Positions 34,660 to 48,130 of a DNA stretch of 64,000 bases are shown here, in pieces. This DNA comes from Nephrocerus scutellatus. Lineage: Eukaryota > Arthropoda > Insecta > Diptera > Pipunculidae. The stretch lies in contig OX352761.1 in assembly GCA_947095585.1 (NCBI GenBank), forward strand, positions 132,648,277-132,712,276. The letters run 5' to 3'. Position numbers and translations under genes: made by a program. The notes beneath the pieces were generated by a model. That model had not been told where the DNA came from. It worked only from the letters and a program-made list of their open reading frames with translations, and made no database searches. Each line of letters opens with the position of its first letter. Position 1 is the stretch's first letter.

Positions 34660-36784
34660 AGTCTTCTGACATTGTCCAGATTATCACTCCACCAAGGTAG
34701 GTGTCTCTTTTTGCGACGACTGATTGCACATGCCAGACAGAAGAGAAACTCTCACAGTGCGTTTTCAAAACATATTGCCGCCAGTGTTATACCTTCGCGA
34801 CAAGATGAGTCAAATCACTATTAGAGTCAAACATTACTTTGCCGAAATGGTGCAAAGTTGTTGTATTCCTGCATTGCAAAAATCAAAACATCGTTCGGCT
34901 TTTGTGTTGTTTGTCAGTATCCTGTTATGTTGCTTGTCGTATTGTTGTTTGTTGCTATTGTGTTCGGTCCAGCTTGGTATGTCGCTCTGTTATTGTTGGT
35001 GTCTTGATACGAAAAATCATTCGGTTTGTGTTGCTCGGCTCATTTTGGTATATTGTTTTTGTTGTTGCTCGGCAGCGTGTTTCGGGTTGTCGTTGCTGAG
35101 GTGTTCGGCTACTTCTATGATTTTTTGTTATCTCCTCCTAAATGTTTTGGTCCCACACATGTGTGCAGAGTCGGTAGTTGCTTAGATGTTGTTTGAGAAA
35201 TACGAAAAATGGCGAAATAAAATTAATCTCCCTCTGTTTTGTCAATGATCTTTTGCCAGTAAAAAATAATAGCTCTGTTAGCTTGTTTTCTCTATAATTT
35301 CGTTGTTGGTTCCTCTAATTTTTGGCGATTAGAGAAAGCTTGATTTCTTGTGTAGTCACACTTGCGGCCACAATATTTGGTACAAGTTGTATTATAAATT
35401 AAAAAAAATTTGTGTGAGAGAAACTTTGACGAATTTGTTTCTAACACGCTCCTGGTTTGAGATACGTGATGCGAAAATTGAGTACGACGACGATCAACCT
35501 GCCCAAATGTTACACATTTCTAAATCGTGTGTATGTAACTCATATTTTCCATTAAATAGAATAATTCCAAAATAGCACTAAAACGAATTCTTTTTAAAAT
35601 TATTTATAATGCTTTTTATTGTCAAAATAATAAAACAAAAAAATATATCCGAGTTAATTTTTAGCGCCTAATGTGTATGGTGTGTGGTGTGTTCGTTTCG
35701 CTAATTTGATACATACATAACTAAGTTTTATTTATTTTCCGTCAAATGAAAATGAAATATATATGAAATATGAAAAAGATAAACATAGAAAAAGGAAAAC
35801 TAATTAATTAATAACTATTGTAAAAGAAAAAGAAGAAAAACTGATGTTTAAGTGTTTACAGCTTTAACCTATTCTATTTTGTTCTTGTTACGAGTTTTAT
35901 TTATGTATTTTATTTTTTTATCATTTGCCTATATAAAAATACACTATAATATAGTTTTGTGTTTTTACATTACTTGGTTTTGTGTTATCTTCCAACTGTA
36001 GTTGTGGTGAAAGTTATAAAAAAAATTATTTTGCCTGTTCATTTGTATGAATTGGTAGCTAGAGCCATTGTGAAAAGTCCACTTGCTGCACCACAAATTA
36101 TTAGTAATGGAGGAGTTCATGTGAAGAGTGTACATATGAATGCATTTGATAACTTTGTAATTTGTCGTGCAGGCATTGCAATTTTAATGATCCCTTGAAT
36201 ATTTTACTTTTTGGTGAGTATTTTTGTTGTTTTATAAATAACTAATTATAATGAAACGTTTATTAAAAACTGTTTTATATATAAAATTAGACGCAAATGA
36301 TAGCAAATGATCAAAACGAGGTGTGCACTGGATAAGCCCTATTATTAAATGCACAAAAAGAAATTACTATTTTGCACAATTAACATTTCCATTTGGTGAT
36401 GGTTGGTTTTAGAAATGAAAATCACTCAAATATTCATATACATGTATTGCAAATATGGGCACTTTGTGCGGAGATTGTAAATGTGGGAATAAAACCATAA
36501 AAAAAACGTAATACAAAAGTGAAGCTTTAGAGTCTGTAGTCGAGTAAATGAAAAAAATTCTACTTGTCACATCATACGGTTGAATATATATATATATACT
36601 TATATGTATAGTTTTGGGAGCATCATGGCGGGAGGTTTTCGTTACAATGTATATGTTGGTAAGTTGCATTTTTCTCTAAGTCGTTATTATTAATAGTATC
36701 TCTACTTGTTTTTATCATTCTGCAGTTGGATTGCATTTAGTTGGTCGGTATGGTGCTCCGCAACGAGGCTTTCATTATTTATTG
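34660..36784. other. No gene recognised
   Basis: Open frames at 34724-35185 and 35348-35575 show no recognisable domain. The section next to 36784 is presumably the 3' UTR of the twin gene on the minus strand. An AT-repeat run 'atatatatatatact' lies near 36586. Confidence 0.4.
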
Positions 36785-39033
36785 CTACCGACGATTTATT
36801 AGACCATTTGGTGGTGCCTGCTGATTTGCCGAGTGCATAAGTTCGAACTCAGCTAGAAGTGAAAAATGATCCGACGGAATATGTGGATGGGGACAGCCAA
36901 CGACTTTATTTTCACGAATCCAATCTGCCGACATCGGGCCCAGTAAGCCTAGAGGTACCATTCCGGTTTTTGTGTAAAAAATGTAATCAATTATTCCCTT
37001 AAAGTCAAATGTATAATTTGTATATGGCATGATGTCCTCGCTGTATGCAGATGCCAGCTTAAAAGAGTGTGTGAATTCGTTGACATCATTCGAGACGAGC
37101 CTTTGCAGGCAAGATTTATAGCCGAGCTCTTTGAAATCTTGATGATCCATTGCCACGCGTCCCTTGCTTAAGAATTCCACCACACCCGAATCGGGTAGGG
37201 AATTGAAATCTCCACATAATAAAAGCTGAATGCTATTTGAGTCGTACTTGTGGCCCGGCCGAAAACTATGGCTCGCTTCGTCTACGATTGATTTAAGTTC
37301 ATTGGTGAGCATCATTGTCTGAATGAGTTTGACATCACAGAATTCTGGATCCCAGTGAATGTGAGCTGTACATACTAACAGTGGCTGCGATACTTGCGAC
37401 ACTTCAGACATTGGCTCCCAGGCAGTATCCTTGATCTGCAGTAGAGCAGCTAGTCCGATGTTATCTTTTGGCATCACACGATTCAACATGTTGTCTGAAC
37501 CTTCGGCATTTGCCATTGCCAGCTGGTTAAACTCAATGAGATATTCTTTAATAAGTGAAAATCTGGAAAGAAAAAATTAATAAAAAATAAAACAAAACAG
37601 TTTCTTATAATGCTAGGCGATCGGCGAGAGCGTTAGTATATTAAGGAGGAGAAAGAGAGAAATTTATGTAAGGGAGAGGAAAAGAGAAATTTATGTCAGG
37701 AGACGTATAAACGCATTGTCTTGATCAGAAAGTGAAGTATTTTTAGCATTTAGTATATTTAGTATATAGTTTTACACCTATATAGTGTACACAGGAAGAT
37801 CATGATAGGGCATTTGCACCCAGATCTTCCATCAACCTTGCAAATTACACTCAGCTATATACTTGTTTAGTTTATCAAAAAGAAGTTTACTTGTCTTTTG
37901 ATACGATCGGCAATTTTTGAAACAAATTGTGCAATTCACTCCAAAAATTTTACAAACCGTTTTACGCCCAAGCATTAAGCCCTCAAAAGAACATTAAAAG
38001 AGAAAGAAGTGCCCTCAAAAGACACTCAAAAGATCACAAAAAGAACCTCAATAACTATTCCCCTCATGTGATCGAAAATTCAAAAAGTGTTTACACGGAG
38101 GACAAACGTTATCAAGAAGGGCTATGAAGAGGTTGAGGATAACGATGCGGATGCCTTGGACGTACGTGCCAGCACATCAACAGATGATGACAACAACGAA
38201 AAAATTAAGACAATTATCGTGATCGATTGCCAAATCACTATCAGAAAACTTGCTGATGATGTTAACATCTCATTTGGGTCGGATGTTTTAAGCAAATTAA
38301 AAATCGCCGAGCGTAATCTTTTCGACAGCCAACAATAATCCAAGCGAGTAAATAAATCTACTAATGTCTATATATATCAGTGTACAACATTATTGGACTA
38401 TAAAGACAATAATTCATGAATTCTGTGTATTTTTTTTATCAAATCTCGTAATAATCGCTAGTAAAATCACTTAACTTACTTTGATGTACGATAGAAAATG
38501 GCGCAACCATCAACGTATTTACGTTCGCCTTCGGACATTGTCTTTGCACGCGATTTTGGAGAGAATATTCCCTCAAAGCCATCATTTTTAAATTCCGGAT
38601 AAAAAAAATTCCGATATTGTTCGGTTTCAATTTCTTCAAAGCATATTAAATCAGGTCCATAATGGCGAGCTTCGTCAATAATTGCCTAAAAATAGATCCA
38701 AAAAAATGAGAATTAAAAAGTGAAGCTCCACTTGTATTTATTTTTTTATTCATTTTGAAACAGTTACCTTTTTTCTATACTCCCAACTAAGCGCCCAAGT
38801 TGGACAATAACCATACATCTGCCTTGTTGCATACTTGTCACATAAAACATTATAACACATTACAGTAAATATACCTTTAAAAAATAAACAGAAATTGTAT
38901 TATAAGTTGTATCGTTACAACGTTACTACCGAATAGTACCAAGATGTTGTTTAGTTATACTTACAGGACGGTCCAATTTTGCTTGGCTTCGTTAATGGTA
39001 TCCATGGTCTTTGAGGTGGCGGATTTGTACATA
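36785..39033 (-). CDS. twin: CCR4-type deadenylase (twin/CNOT6), C-terminal nuclease exons only
   Basis: Exons 39033-38965, 38874-38768, 38685-38480 and 37562-36785, with matching phases, encode about 386 residues ending in a TAG. The content is the endonuclease/exonuclease/phosphatase domain of the CCR4-NOT subunit that shortens mRNA poly(A) tails in the cytoplasm. It contains 'FTVMCYNVLCDKYATRQMYG', 'DLICFEEIETEQY' (catalytic Glu), 'LLLCGDFNSLPDSGVVEFL' (Asp, Asn) and 'IPSDHFSLLAEFEL' (Asp-His). The usual 'QEVE' reads 'EEIE' here. The first visible exon begins in phase, so 5' exons for the leucine-rich repeats must exist upstream. I found none between 39 and 50 kb, so they are either beyond the window or in a very long intron spanning the 50-52 kb gene. 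Symbol by family resemblance. Confidence 0.9.
38040..38340 (+). mobile_element. Mariner-family transposase N-terminal remnant in a twin intron
   Basis: The plus strand reads 'GYEEVEDNDADALDVRASTS' then 'IVIDCQITIRKLADDVNISF', the helix-turn-helix linker region common in mariner transposases. No catalytic part remains. Located in the 37563-38479 intron, antisense to the gene. Confidence 0.65.
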
Positions 39034-39264
39034 CTAAAAACAACAGAAATTATTTCTTATAATAATGAAGAGAAAAAAAGTTAGGATTTAAGGCCAGGAA
39101 CTTGGCAAAAAGTCGATCAAAACACTAAACAGTAAATTTTACTAGAAAATTTACTGACTAACTGATAAATCAAAAAAGTAATGAAAGTCAGAATAAGGTT
39201 GAATTGTAAAATACTGCTTTTTAACAATAACAAAAGCGTCTTCGTCGATTCCAACGCTCATTTA

Positions 39265-39475
39265 AATGACATTTCAGTTTTCAGCTCTATAGACAAGAAC
39301 TATCTGTAAGTCCGCTGGGCCAGATGGTATTTCCACATTAGTTCTGAAGAGGTCTTTTTTCATGCTGGCATTGCTTGGCATTGGGTAAGCTTTTCCATCT
39401 ATCCTATTCTTCTGCTCTTCCCGAGAAGTTGGAAACAGCCTTTGTCGAGCCGTCATCGCCTTCTCCGTACTGACC
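39265..39475 (+). mobile_element. LINE-B RT fragment, opposite orientation to its neighbour
   Basis: This 200-bp piece matches the pre-RT section of LINE-B (compare 32830-32960) but points the other way from the adjacent 39480-40100 3' end. It marks two independent insertions or a local inversion. Confidence 0.55.
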
Positions 39476-39479
39476 CATT

Positions 39480-40100
39480 TTTTTTAAATGTACACACGCT
39501 AAAGGGGTTTGCAACCTTATAATGCTTAGCATAGCGTGGGCGTTAGGAAATTAGGGAGAGGAAAAGATGAGATGTCTATGCACGCGTGCCTTAAACGACT
39601 GCATATCATACAAATGCGGAAACACAGAATCAGGCAATCCGTTCCACATAACTATCGTGCGGCTAAAGAAGGAATCTCTGAATTGGTTAGTACGTCCGAA
39701 AATAGGCTTAATGGTGGACCCGTGAGCTCGAGTTGAGGCACGGGTATTACGGAGAATGTGCGGGAAGCATCTGGATATTTCTTTTGAATACCGCTTGTGA
39801 AAAAAGCGATAAAACAGTGACAAGCAGGAAACATTCCTACGATGTTCAAGGGATTCGATTTTTTTCGTGATATGCACGTCACCAATAAGTTTAACGCACG
39901 GTTCTGAACTCTGTCTAGTAGATGCAATGTAGTCTTGGGGGCACCTGCCCAGACAATACAGTTGTATTCAAGTTTAGGGCGAATATACGCCTTGTAAATA
40001 GTAGCCAGATCTGAAGGAGTGAAGTACATCTTGCACTTGGTGTCACAATTTGACTGAGAAACGCTATAAAGTTTTACCATTAGTATTAACTGTCGTGAGT
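39480..40100 (-). mobile_element. LINE-B 3' end with A-tail
   Basis: The minus strand reads 'MYFTPSDLATIYKAYIRPKL', 'LSLFYRFFHKRYSKEISRCF' and 'FRDSFFSRTIVMWNGLPDSV', and finishes with a poly-A run (poly-T on plus, near 39478). 5'-truncated near 40100. Confidence 0.8.
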
Positions 40101-43100
40101 TTAATTGATCTAAAGTTAAAACTCAAACTATGGAGCCGGACCTAAGCAGTTTTTCATAGCAGGATTAATTTGCAGAATTAAAATAAAAATTTAGATAAAT
40201 TTATGCAAACGCTCCCATTGCGACACATTTCGAAATGCTCTCTGGTGTAAAGCGGCGTAGTGTGGATCAATCACTGTCGTTTTTCATAGCGGCCTATATC
40301 ATACAAAATGTGCACATCAACAAGAACAAGTATATAGCGTAAATACTGTAGGTACTATGTAAATCCACAACCAGAGAAATACGTTACGCGTGGTGCAAGA
40401 AACAGCGCTTAATGCAAAAGCAAACAAAACGTTAGTCACACGGAAGTAATTTGTAGGTCACTTTCACCAAGATCCCTCTTTTTATAGTAACGACGACTAC
40501 TTAATGTCTGCCGGTTGCCGCCTGATCATCGGTCCGGCGCATTTCCAGATACATGCACTCACTCACTGAGAACAACAACAACTCTGCCTTCGAAGAAGGA
40601 GCATGAGCAATGCTGTTTGCCTATATACATAAAAAAATGATACAGCGGGCGTCGGACAGTGGCTCTTGTTTTGAATTTAGCAGTCAAAATAAACAAATTA
40701 ACAAATGACGACTAAAAGGCTTAATAGATATGCATTTCTTGATTTGAAATTATAAAATGTTTCCTAAAGTATTTATACTTTATTTATTCATCCATACAAA
40801 TTGTGATATTATGTACTAGATATGCACTAATAATCAGAATGATTCTGCAAAAATCTTTTGTATTATTCTCTTATAATTATAAATGCAAAAATGACAACTG
40901 TCCAAATAAACCATAATAAGATAAAATATTTTTTCAGAATCTGTCCTATTAACTTTGTACATAATATCCCAATTTATATGGACGAATAATTTTTTAAGTA
41001 ACTGTTCGAGTTATGTTAATTCAACATCTGTTTCTAACCATATTTGTAGTCGCAAACCATAACAGAGTCAAGCGGATAGTTCGTAAAATGGTGGGGAAAA
41101 ATGAAAGCTAAGTGAACATAATTTACGTTCAGTCGACGGTTTGAGTCTCGTGGTCTTTAAATATGTACAAGAAAACTGGTTTCTTTTTCAATGGGATCCG
41201 GTGTGAGAATCAAGACTTCTCAACTTATGTATCACCAATCACCATACACAACATAAGTGTTGCATCGCAACAAAAAATTTAGTGTAGTAAAATCTGCTAC
41301 TATATTATAAGTTTTTTTCAGACCGATAAATAGAATAACATAATATTTCTGTTTGATGTGACGCCACCGTGCACGTCATATGTTGTGAAAATTACACGTT
41401 CTACTTTTACATAGTAAACGGAAGTTTAGTAATCATGAAAATTTTCGGGATTTTTGCAGATTTACCCATTTCCGTATCACCTGAGTTATAAAAAGCGAAA
41501 AAAAAATCTCTATCTGTCAGTCTTTCTGTGTCCACTCTACAGTCCAGAGTCCAGACGGCTAAATTGATGGGGATGAAAATTCATATTTAAGCTTTTTACA
41601 TAAATTTGTAGACATGGCGTACAGAGACTGATTTGACGTTTTGAATAAAACAGCTAAAAAGGAGCTGCGAAAATGGAAAAATACACAGAAAAATCAAACA
41701 AAGCACGCTAAATGCAAAAACTCGAACCCGTGCGCTATCTACTTACATCAAACAGTAAAGCGCTTTACCGGGCGCGTTTGCTTCGTCTTGTCATTTTTAT
41801 ATTCTACGCTTTGCTTTTTTGTTGCTTGATGTTTAGTTTTCACAAATTGTCAAGTATTGTCAATTAGTTTCGGCTTGCAGCTTGCTTTAGATTATCGAAG
41901 TCGAGTGTGAAACGCGTTGCGTGCGCTTTGCGGCCAACGTCGTTGCAGTACATTCTTATTTTAAGATAATTATCACTTAAAAGTTTAATAACTATTTTAA
42001 TTTATATCTATAAAACTTTAGCATTAACATATTCCCCTCATATAATAATTCTGTGACAATTTAAAAAAAAACATTGATTAACTTTTTACTTAAAAGAAAT
42101 TTTCTTTTCATTCAATTGGTGTTAATCAATAAAAAGGCAATAAAGGCTTGGCGCTTGTTACGGGAACTTTGAAAAATGTAATAATCGCATTGATTGACGG
42201 TATCACCACTCTTTAATTTAAAATGTGTTATTACGTCATGTTTACTGTCAATTTATTACTCTAACGCGCATTTTACATACAAACTTCAAAAACTTCGATA
42301 AAAAATTAACTCATCAAACCCAAAATTTTTTTTTAAAGAAGCGCCAAGTCTGGAAAAAGATTGCGGTCATCGAATAAACTAGAGGCAATTCTTGCAATTC
42401 ACTTATAATTAAATTGTTCTACATCATTTTTTGCAGTATGATGTAGATATCGCGGAAAATTGCAAAATCGTAAAAGTTTATCGAATATATTTTCGGTGTA
42501 TTTGCTATTATTCTTATTTGCTGATTTTGATCTGATACATATATTGTTCAATTTTTTTTCAAAATAAGAACGTTTCTAATCCACTTACACATTCATTTTT
42601 CCCAAAAAATGATTCAGTCCAATACAATTTCTATTTTTAAATAATGATAACATTCAATAAATTAGCAAAGAATATTTTGGTTGACGTTTATCAATTACCA
42701 ACAAGCGAAACATAAGAAAAGTAAATCTGGTACTACACTTGAAGCAAAATCATAACGTAGCCCAATGCCCAATGTAACGTAACGTTACCCAATGTAAAAA
42801 AAACAGGCACCCTGAATGAATGTTAAACAGATCAGTAAGTTAATTATTTTGTATACTTCCCGTACGCTTCGCTCACTCAGCCGTTTCGTTGCGCTGGCGC
42901 ACACAAACCATTTATTATCATCTTTCTATCCTTCACATGTTGTTTGAGCTTTCACTTTCTTTTTCACTACAAGAGTCTAGATGTTTGTTGTTGTGTTGAT
43001 AAATTTGCATTAAGTTGTACTGTAGATATGTATGTACATATATCTACGGTGAATGCGAGAGTGCATTGGAGAAATCATAATAGCTTAGTTTAGAAATCAC

Positions 43101-43780
43101 ACAGAATTTTGATAGAGAAGTGAGGCGGTAGGAAAACTGTTTGATGATTACACCCGCAGGCAAAAGTATTTATACAAAGCATTTAATGCTAATAATGAAA
43201 ATAATAATAATATCATTTAATTACATGCATACAAAATCTATATTAGTTTTTTTACGAGTATAAGTGGTAAAAAAAAAGAGAACGGAGTTATGATTACAAG
43301 TCACTCGTTGCATTATACGTTTCAGCATTCATGTTTCAGCAGTATGTATAAGGTTTTTCAAATCAAAAAAAATTGCTTGTTTAGACCGTTAGAGTATTAG
43401 AGACATAGCCAAAAAACTTGATTCAGTGACAATTTGCTGATACTAAGCAAATGAGAGGCAAACTATCTCAAGCAAATTGTAACAAATGTTCTAATTTAGG
43501 AAATGATAATTGAAGTTCAAGAAATTAGAACCCAAAAAGGGAGAATCTAAGGACAACAACCTCAATAGCTACTTATTTGGAATTCTATCGACAGCTCACT
43601 TTTAGCTTTACAGATATTAAATCTGTCATCTATCCTCAATAGAACTAACGTTCGCCATCATTTTTCAAAGGCCTCTGAAAATAAAACCATATAAAAGTAA
43701 AAATCTAACAACTAATTAAGAAGGGAGGAAGAGGGACCAAGAAAATGTAGAAAAAACTTCGTTTTTCGGGTACAACTTTT
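40100..43780. other. Unassigned, no gene recognised
   Basis: About 3.7 kb of AT-rich sequence with short frames only and no family I can name. It lies upstream of the visible twin exons, so it may be twin intron. Confidence 0.45.
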
Positions 43781-43784
43781 ATGT

Positions 43785-44160
43785 ATACAGCCACATACGC
43801 CACACGCACACAAAATTTCAGATATATAGGAGGCGTGAAAGGTGGTTAAAAAGGACCTCAATTAAATCGAAAAAAAAACACTATTCCTTGCATAAAACGC
43901 GACTAGCGGGATCTCAAAAATGCCCTCCGACACTGAACTTTCACAAAATAAAAGCTCTTTAGGTCGTGCTAAAAGTGGTTAAAAAGGACCGCAAATAAGT
44001 CGAAAAAGGGGGCATATTTCAAAGATTAGCCCACTTTCTATGTATCATACGCACCACACGCGACTCGCAACACGTGTCACACGCAAGATCTCAGAATTGG
44101 CCCATAATACTAAACTACTGCTGGTTAAAAAAAGCCGAAAACACCGGCAGACGGACAAAG
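43785..44160. repeat. Family B repeat
   Basis: Inverted relative to 2270-2960: 'gtggttaaaaaggacctc', 'cacgcgactcgcaacacgtg' and 'acacgcacacaaaatttcag' blocks recur two to three times. Confidence 0.65.
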
Positions 44161-44339
44161 TCAAGTTAAAAAGTTTTTAAAAAGAAAGGGCAGATCTGCA
44201 GCTAAATTTAGTATTGTCGAAGTTTAAAAAGTTAAGAAGGCTGCTAGCCATGCGCAGCATTCTGGAAATAGGTTCGTTACAGTGCGGTGAAAACAATGGT
44301 GGAAGACTGATGCATACGTTACGTGACGTGAGTTGGTGT

Positions 44340-44890
44340 TAAGGGAGCTATCTGAAGGAACAATCAATGATCCACCCGAAAAGTTGGCGAACGAACAGAA
44401 TATCCGAAACTTCGCGACGTTTTTCGTTAGTATATGGATTGATCAATTTCAGATGATCCTTATAAGTTGGTAAGTCACGTAAGGCAAAACGAATGGATCT
44501 GCGTTGGACAGACTCAATTCGAGTGGATTGGATGTCATAGCAGAGTGAGCAGACTTGGCTAAGATACTGCAGAAATTGGCCTAACAAAAGTTAACACAGA
44601 GGGATTATTACAAAATCACTCATGGGTTCGCAAATTCTTTGGACTAGCGTTTCACGAAGCCGAGTGCTCTTCTAATGCTGCTATTAATTTGTGAACGAAA
44701 GTTGAGTTCCCTGTTGCAGATCAGATCATTGCAGACAGGCTCATGACAAACGAAAAAGGTTTTAGTTGGTGGAGGATAGCGCTTACGATGATATGATATA
44801 GCTTGGCATTTACTAAAATTTAACTGTTTACTTTTGCTACTACGTTGATCTTGTAGTGCGTGAGTCTCTATATATCTATAGATTTTCACG
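44340..44890 (-). mobile_element. LINE fragment, post-RT region
   Basis: Minus-strand pieces at 44644-44889 ('NRELNFRSQINSSIRRALGF') and 44348-44587 ('RIESVQRRSIRFALRDLP', 'LKLINPYTNEKRREVSD') match the region after RT in Jockey/R1-like LINEs. Different family from LINE-A and LINE-B. Confidence 0.7.
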
Positions 44891-44899
44891 GCATCAGCA

Positions 44900-46480
44900 T
44901 AAACAGAAAAGTGTGATTCTTCGATGATAGATCAACGTCATTAATTTAAAGGAAAAAAATCATATGACCAAGGTGGCTACGTTTGCTGAATTGGGATCAT
45001 ATTTGGATTCATTTGATAAATCCTGTTTGAAAGCCAAGAGCTTTGAGTTTGGGAGTAATGATTCCGTGCGAAATCTAAATGAAGGCCCGTAATCTCACTA
45101 TGTCTAATACACACAGAGTACGATCTGACATGCCCTTAAACCAAGCTGGTTACTGAAAAAACAGGCTTACTGTGGAAAAACATAGTTGGTAGTTTCACTT
45201 TTGCAACCTTTTTTATGTGGGCGGAAGTATGTAAGAGCTCTTCCAGAGTATGGGAAAAACACCTTGTCAGATAAATCATTTGGAGAGAGTTGTGATGGTC
45301 TGAACCAAGGAATTAGCGCATGCTTTCCAGACTATCGCCGCATTAACGCATAGCTTCATTGTTATTATTGTTTAATTTTGTTTATTCCGCAATATATTTA
45401 AGTACCTACCTCTTGCCTAACTTGCTAAATAGTGTAATATCAAGTAAAATAGCAAGTTGAATGCAATTATGTTTTTTTCATATATCAGATTGTTATTGTA
45501 AGTTCAACAGATACGTAAAAATCCATAAAAATGAAAATAATTCAATTATTTTATTAAGTAACCGTACACCGCCGCTCAACTCTCAACAACAATATGATTA
45601 CAAAATTTCAAGTCAAAAACTTGAAATTTATGTATCTTTTATGATAATGTGTAAATTTTTTATTAGCTGACCTCGAAATCATAACTTTTATTTTTTCGTT
45701 TAGTTATTTCTGCATAGATTTTAAGACATAGATTAAATTCCGTTGTCTATGTGAAAAAACGATTAATAAAAAAACGCAGCAATTGTATACAATAATATGT
45801 GCAGTAGCAGTAATATGAGTAAAGTTTTCTAAAATGAACATAACATAATTTGGTACAAGTAGACGAAATAATGTTGAGGACAGGTTACGCAGTCTTTTTT
45901 CAAGCTGCTCGGGAAAGGTCCAAAGAATTGTAAAGGAAATAAAAAAGCTGGTCTGGTCAGACCTTTTTAATATTTTCTTTTTCCTGGCTAGATTAAAAAC
46001 TAGGACTTCTTTGCCTTCTATAAACTCTAGGCCGACGATTTTCAATGCGTTTAGTCACTTATATAGATTTTGAGTGTCATTGTATCATAAAATGACCCGT
46101 GCGCTCTGATCAGACTCAGACAACAGTGCATTACTAAAATGTCGCTTTCTATCAAATAGAAATATTTAATGGAGGCATCCATTTAATTCATCAGTAGTGT
46201 TTATAAGTCTTTTTATGAATAGAGTGATATCACACACAAATGATTTTTCTGTTTTTTTTTTGTGTAGAATGCAAGCGAGATTGAGAATAAATTGTAATGA
46301 TTTAATGAAGTCCACTTTGAAACCAAAACAGCCAAAAAACCGAAATTTATCAGCAGCTACGCGTAATGCATTTTTTTACACCACTGATAAAAGTTGGGAG
46401 AACAGCTTCTAACACAAATCCAAAGACCATTTAAATATCCTTTCGAGATGTTCGACCAACTTGGTGGGTCTGCTTTTATT
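44900..46480. other. Unassigned, possible further LINE debris
   Basis: Short frames only. The minus strand near 45895-45925 resembles the 'FPEQLEKRL' pre-RT stretch of LINE-B ('ctgctcgggaaaggtccaaa'), but it is too short to be firm. Confidence 0.35.
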
Positions 46481-46489
46481 GTAGTATGA

Positions 46490-47010
46490 CCTTAAGGCTC
46501 TTGTAAAAGCGCAGTTAGTCAGGTTGCTCAGACTGATTACTAAAGAAATAGAGAACTTTTTCCTTAAATCAAGTCATTGGACAGCTAACTCTTTCAATTG
46601 AACCCTTGTTCATAGTGACATCTTACTACTTTGGCGATTCGCCCACTTTCTCGTTACCGTGTATGTTGCTGTGCTCTGGTACTATGGCTATCTCCAGTAT
46701 TTGGCTAATCGAAGACAATGATACTACTGAACAAGTTTCGAGTTGTTGGGTGGTCGCATGAAGAATGGCTTTGATTGCAGATTGGCTGTCTACACATATA
46801 CAAACCATCCCAATTTGTACGGTACTATGGCTTAATACCCTACACGCATCCGTAAAATCTTCACCTGAAAGATGCTTGTCGAGTCAGAAAGCCCGTATGT
46901 TAGATCAAAATCAAGATCCAAGAAGACAAGTAAACCGAGTCCATCACTTGGATCCGTCAATGTAGATTGGCACGTTTCAAATAGCCCCGGCCTTTCATCT
47001 AGCCAAATGG
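46490..47010 (-). mobile_element. RNase H fragment of a LINE
   Basis: The minus-strand reading 'MVCICVDSQSAIKAI' followed by 'IVPEHSNIHGNEKV' matches the RNase H catalytic 'DSQ' and the 'W.PGH..I.GNE' ends of I/R1-type LINEs. Confidence 0.7.
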
Positions 47011-47019
47011 CTAAAACTC

Positions 47020-47925
47020 ACTGCAAATTAATAAAAACCTTATACTGCTTTGTTATTTGCTGGTGTATTCAATGCTAATACACAACCAACTAAGCAATTG
47101 TGGACCCCTTTTAAATATCCTTTTTTACAAAACCACCATCAATCGTCGATGAGCCATTATATTTACATATAGCGCCGGTATTCGCTTTACTCACTACGAG
47201 TATATACCGCCAAAATCATCAAAATTTGGCATCAAAGTATGGTGGGCATGCAGTAAAAACAATAATAAAAAATTTCCAAGGAATCATTATTTTATTTGTC
47301 ATAATTAAGTAAAAAATAGTTACAAACTAAACATCTTAATTATTAAAAGTTTTCAAACAATATAATAAAAACAAAATAAATTAATTATCTAATGATGCAC
47401 AATCATTACGGTTTTTAATATATGGAGAAGAAATTGCTATAGATAAACGATTATTTTAGCGAACTTAACTTTCTGATAAATAAGATTGCTCTTACAAAAA
47501 TATAATATATAACCATGATTAATAAATAACACGAAATACATACAACAACAAAAAGTATGTCGAATAAGCAGGAAAAAGTTGCTGAGGATAAAATTTGGGA
47601 AAACGATATTCCTTCTGTTTATTTGTTTGTTTTAAGTAGGCATACGTAAAAATATATAAAAAATAACAATAATTCAAAAGTTAAGTGATAGTGTCATCAT
47701 CAGTCATTTTTTATAAATTTTACTTTTTTAACTTAGGTCACAGATGACATAGTTTATGTTATGCCATATCATCAAGCAACTTTTTTAAATTCTTCTTATA
47801 CAAATAGTTCGTACTGATTTAAACCCTTATAATAAATTCATCCATCGAAAATAGCCAATATAAATAGTTTCGGAAAAAAGAAAAGAAAAAAAAATATTGT
47901 TTGGCAACAAAACAGACAACCGAAT
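47020..47925. other. No gene recognised
   Basis: AT-rich with no coding signal that I can support. Confidence 0.4.
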
Positions 47926-47929
47926 CAGC

Positions 47930-48130
47930 GTAAAATTTTCTTTTTTCACACATCACACGCTTCTCGCGACACGCGTCAAACGCGGGATATAAAAAATGCA
48001 ATTTTGGACTAAGACACTCACAAAATGTCAACTCTTTAAGGTCGTGTGGAAGGTGGTTAAAAAGGACCTTAAAAGTCGAAAAGAAAAAATTTCAACCCAT
48101 CACACGCACCACACGCAACATGCCTCATAC
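47930..48130. repeat. Family B repeat
   Basis: Contains 'cacacgcttctcgcgacacg', 'gtcgtgtggaaggtggttaa' and 'cgcaccacacgcaacatgc', inverted relative to the 2.3-3.0 kb array. It is followed by AT-rich low-complexity sequence to 48720 with repeated 'aatgaaat' motifs and A-runs near 48646. Confidence 0.65.

Noticed and set aside
34724..35185. Cys/Leu/Val-rich 153-residue open frame as a membrane or secreted protein gene
   Set aside because: No family resemblance, repeated T-rich 'gttgtttgttg' composition, and it lies in retroelement surroundings; low complexity explains the open frame.
39265..40100. Twin-priming 5' inversion of a single LINE-B insertion
   Set aside because: The inverted piece lies next to the A-tail end rather than at the 5' end, so two events are more likely.
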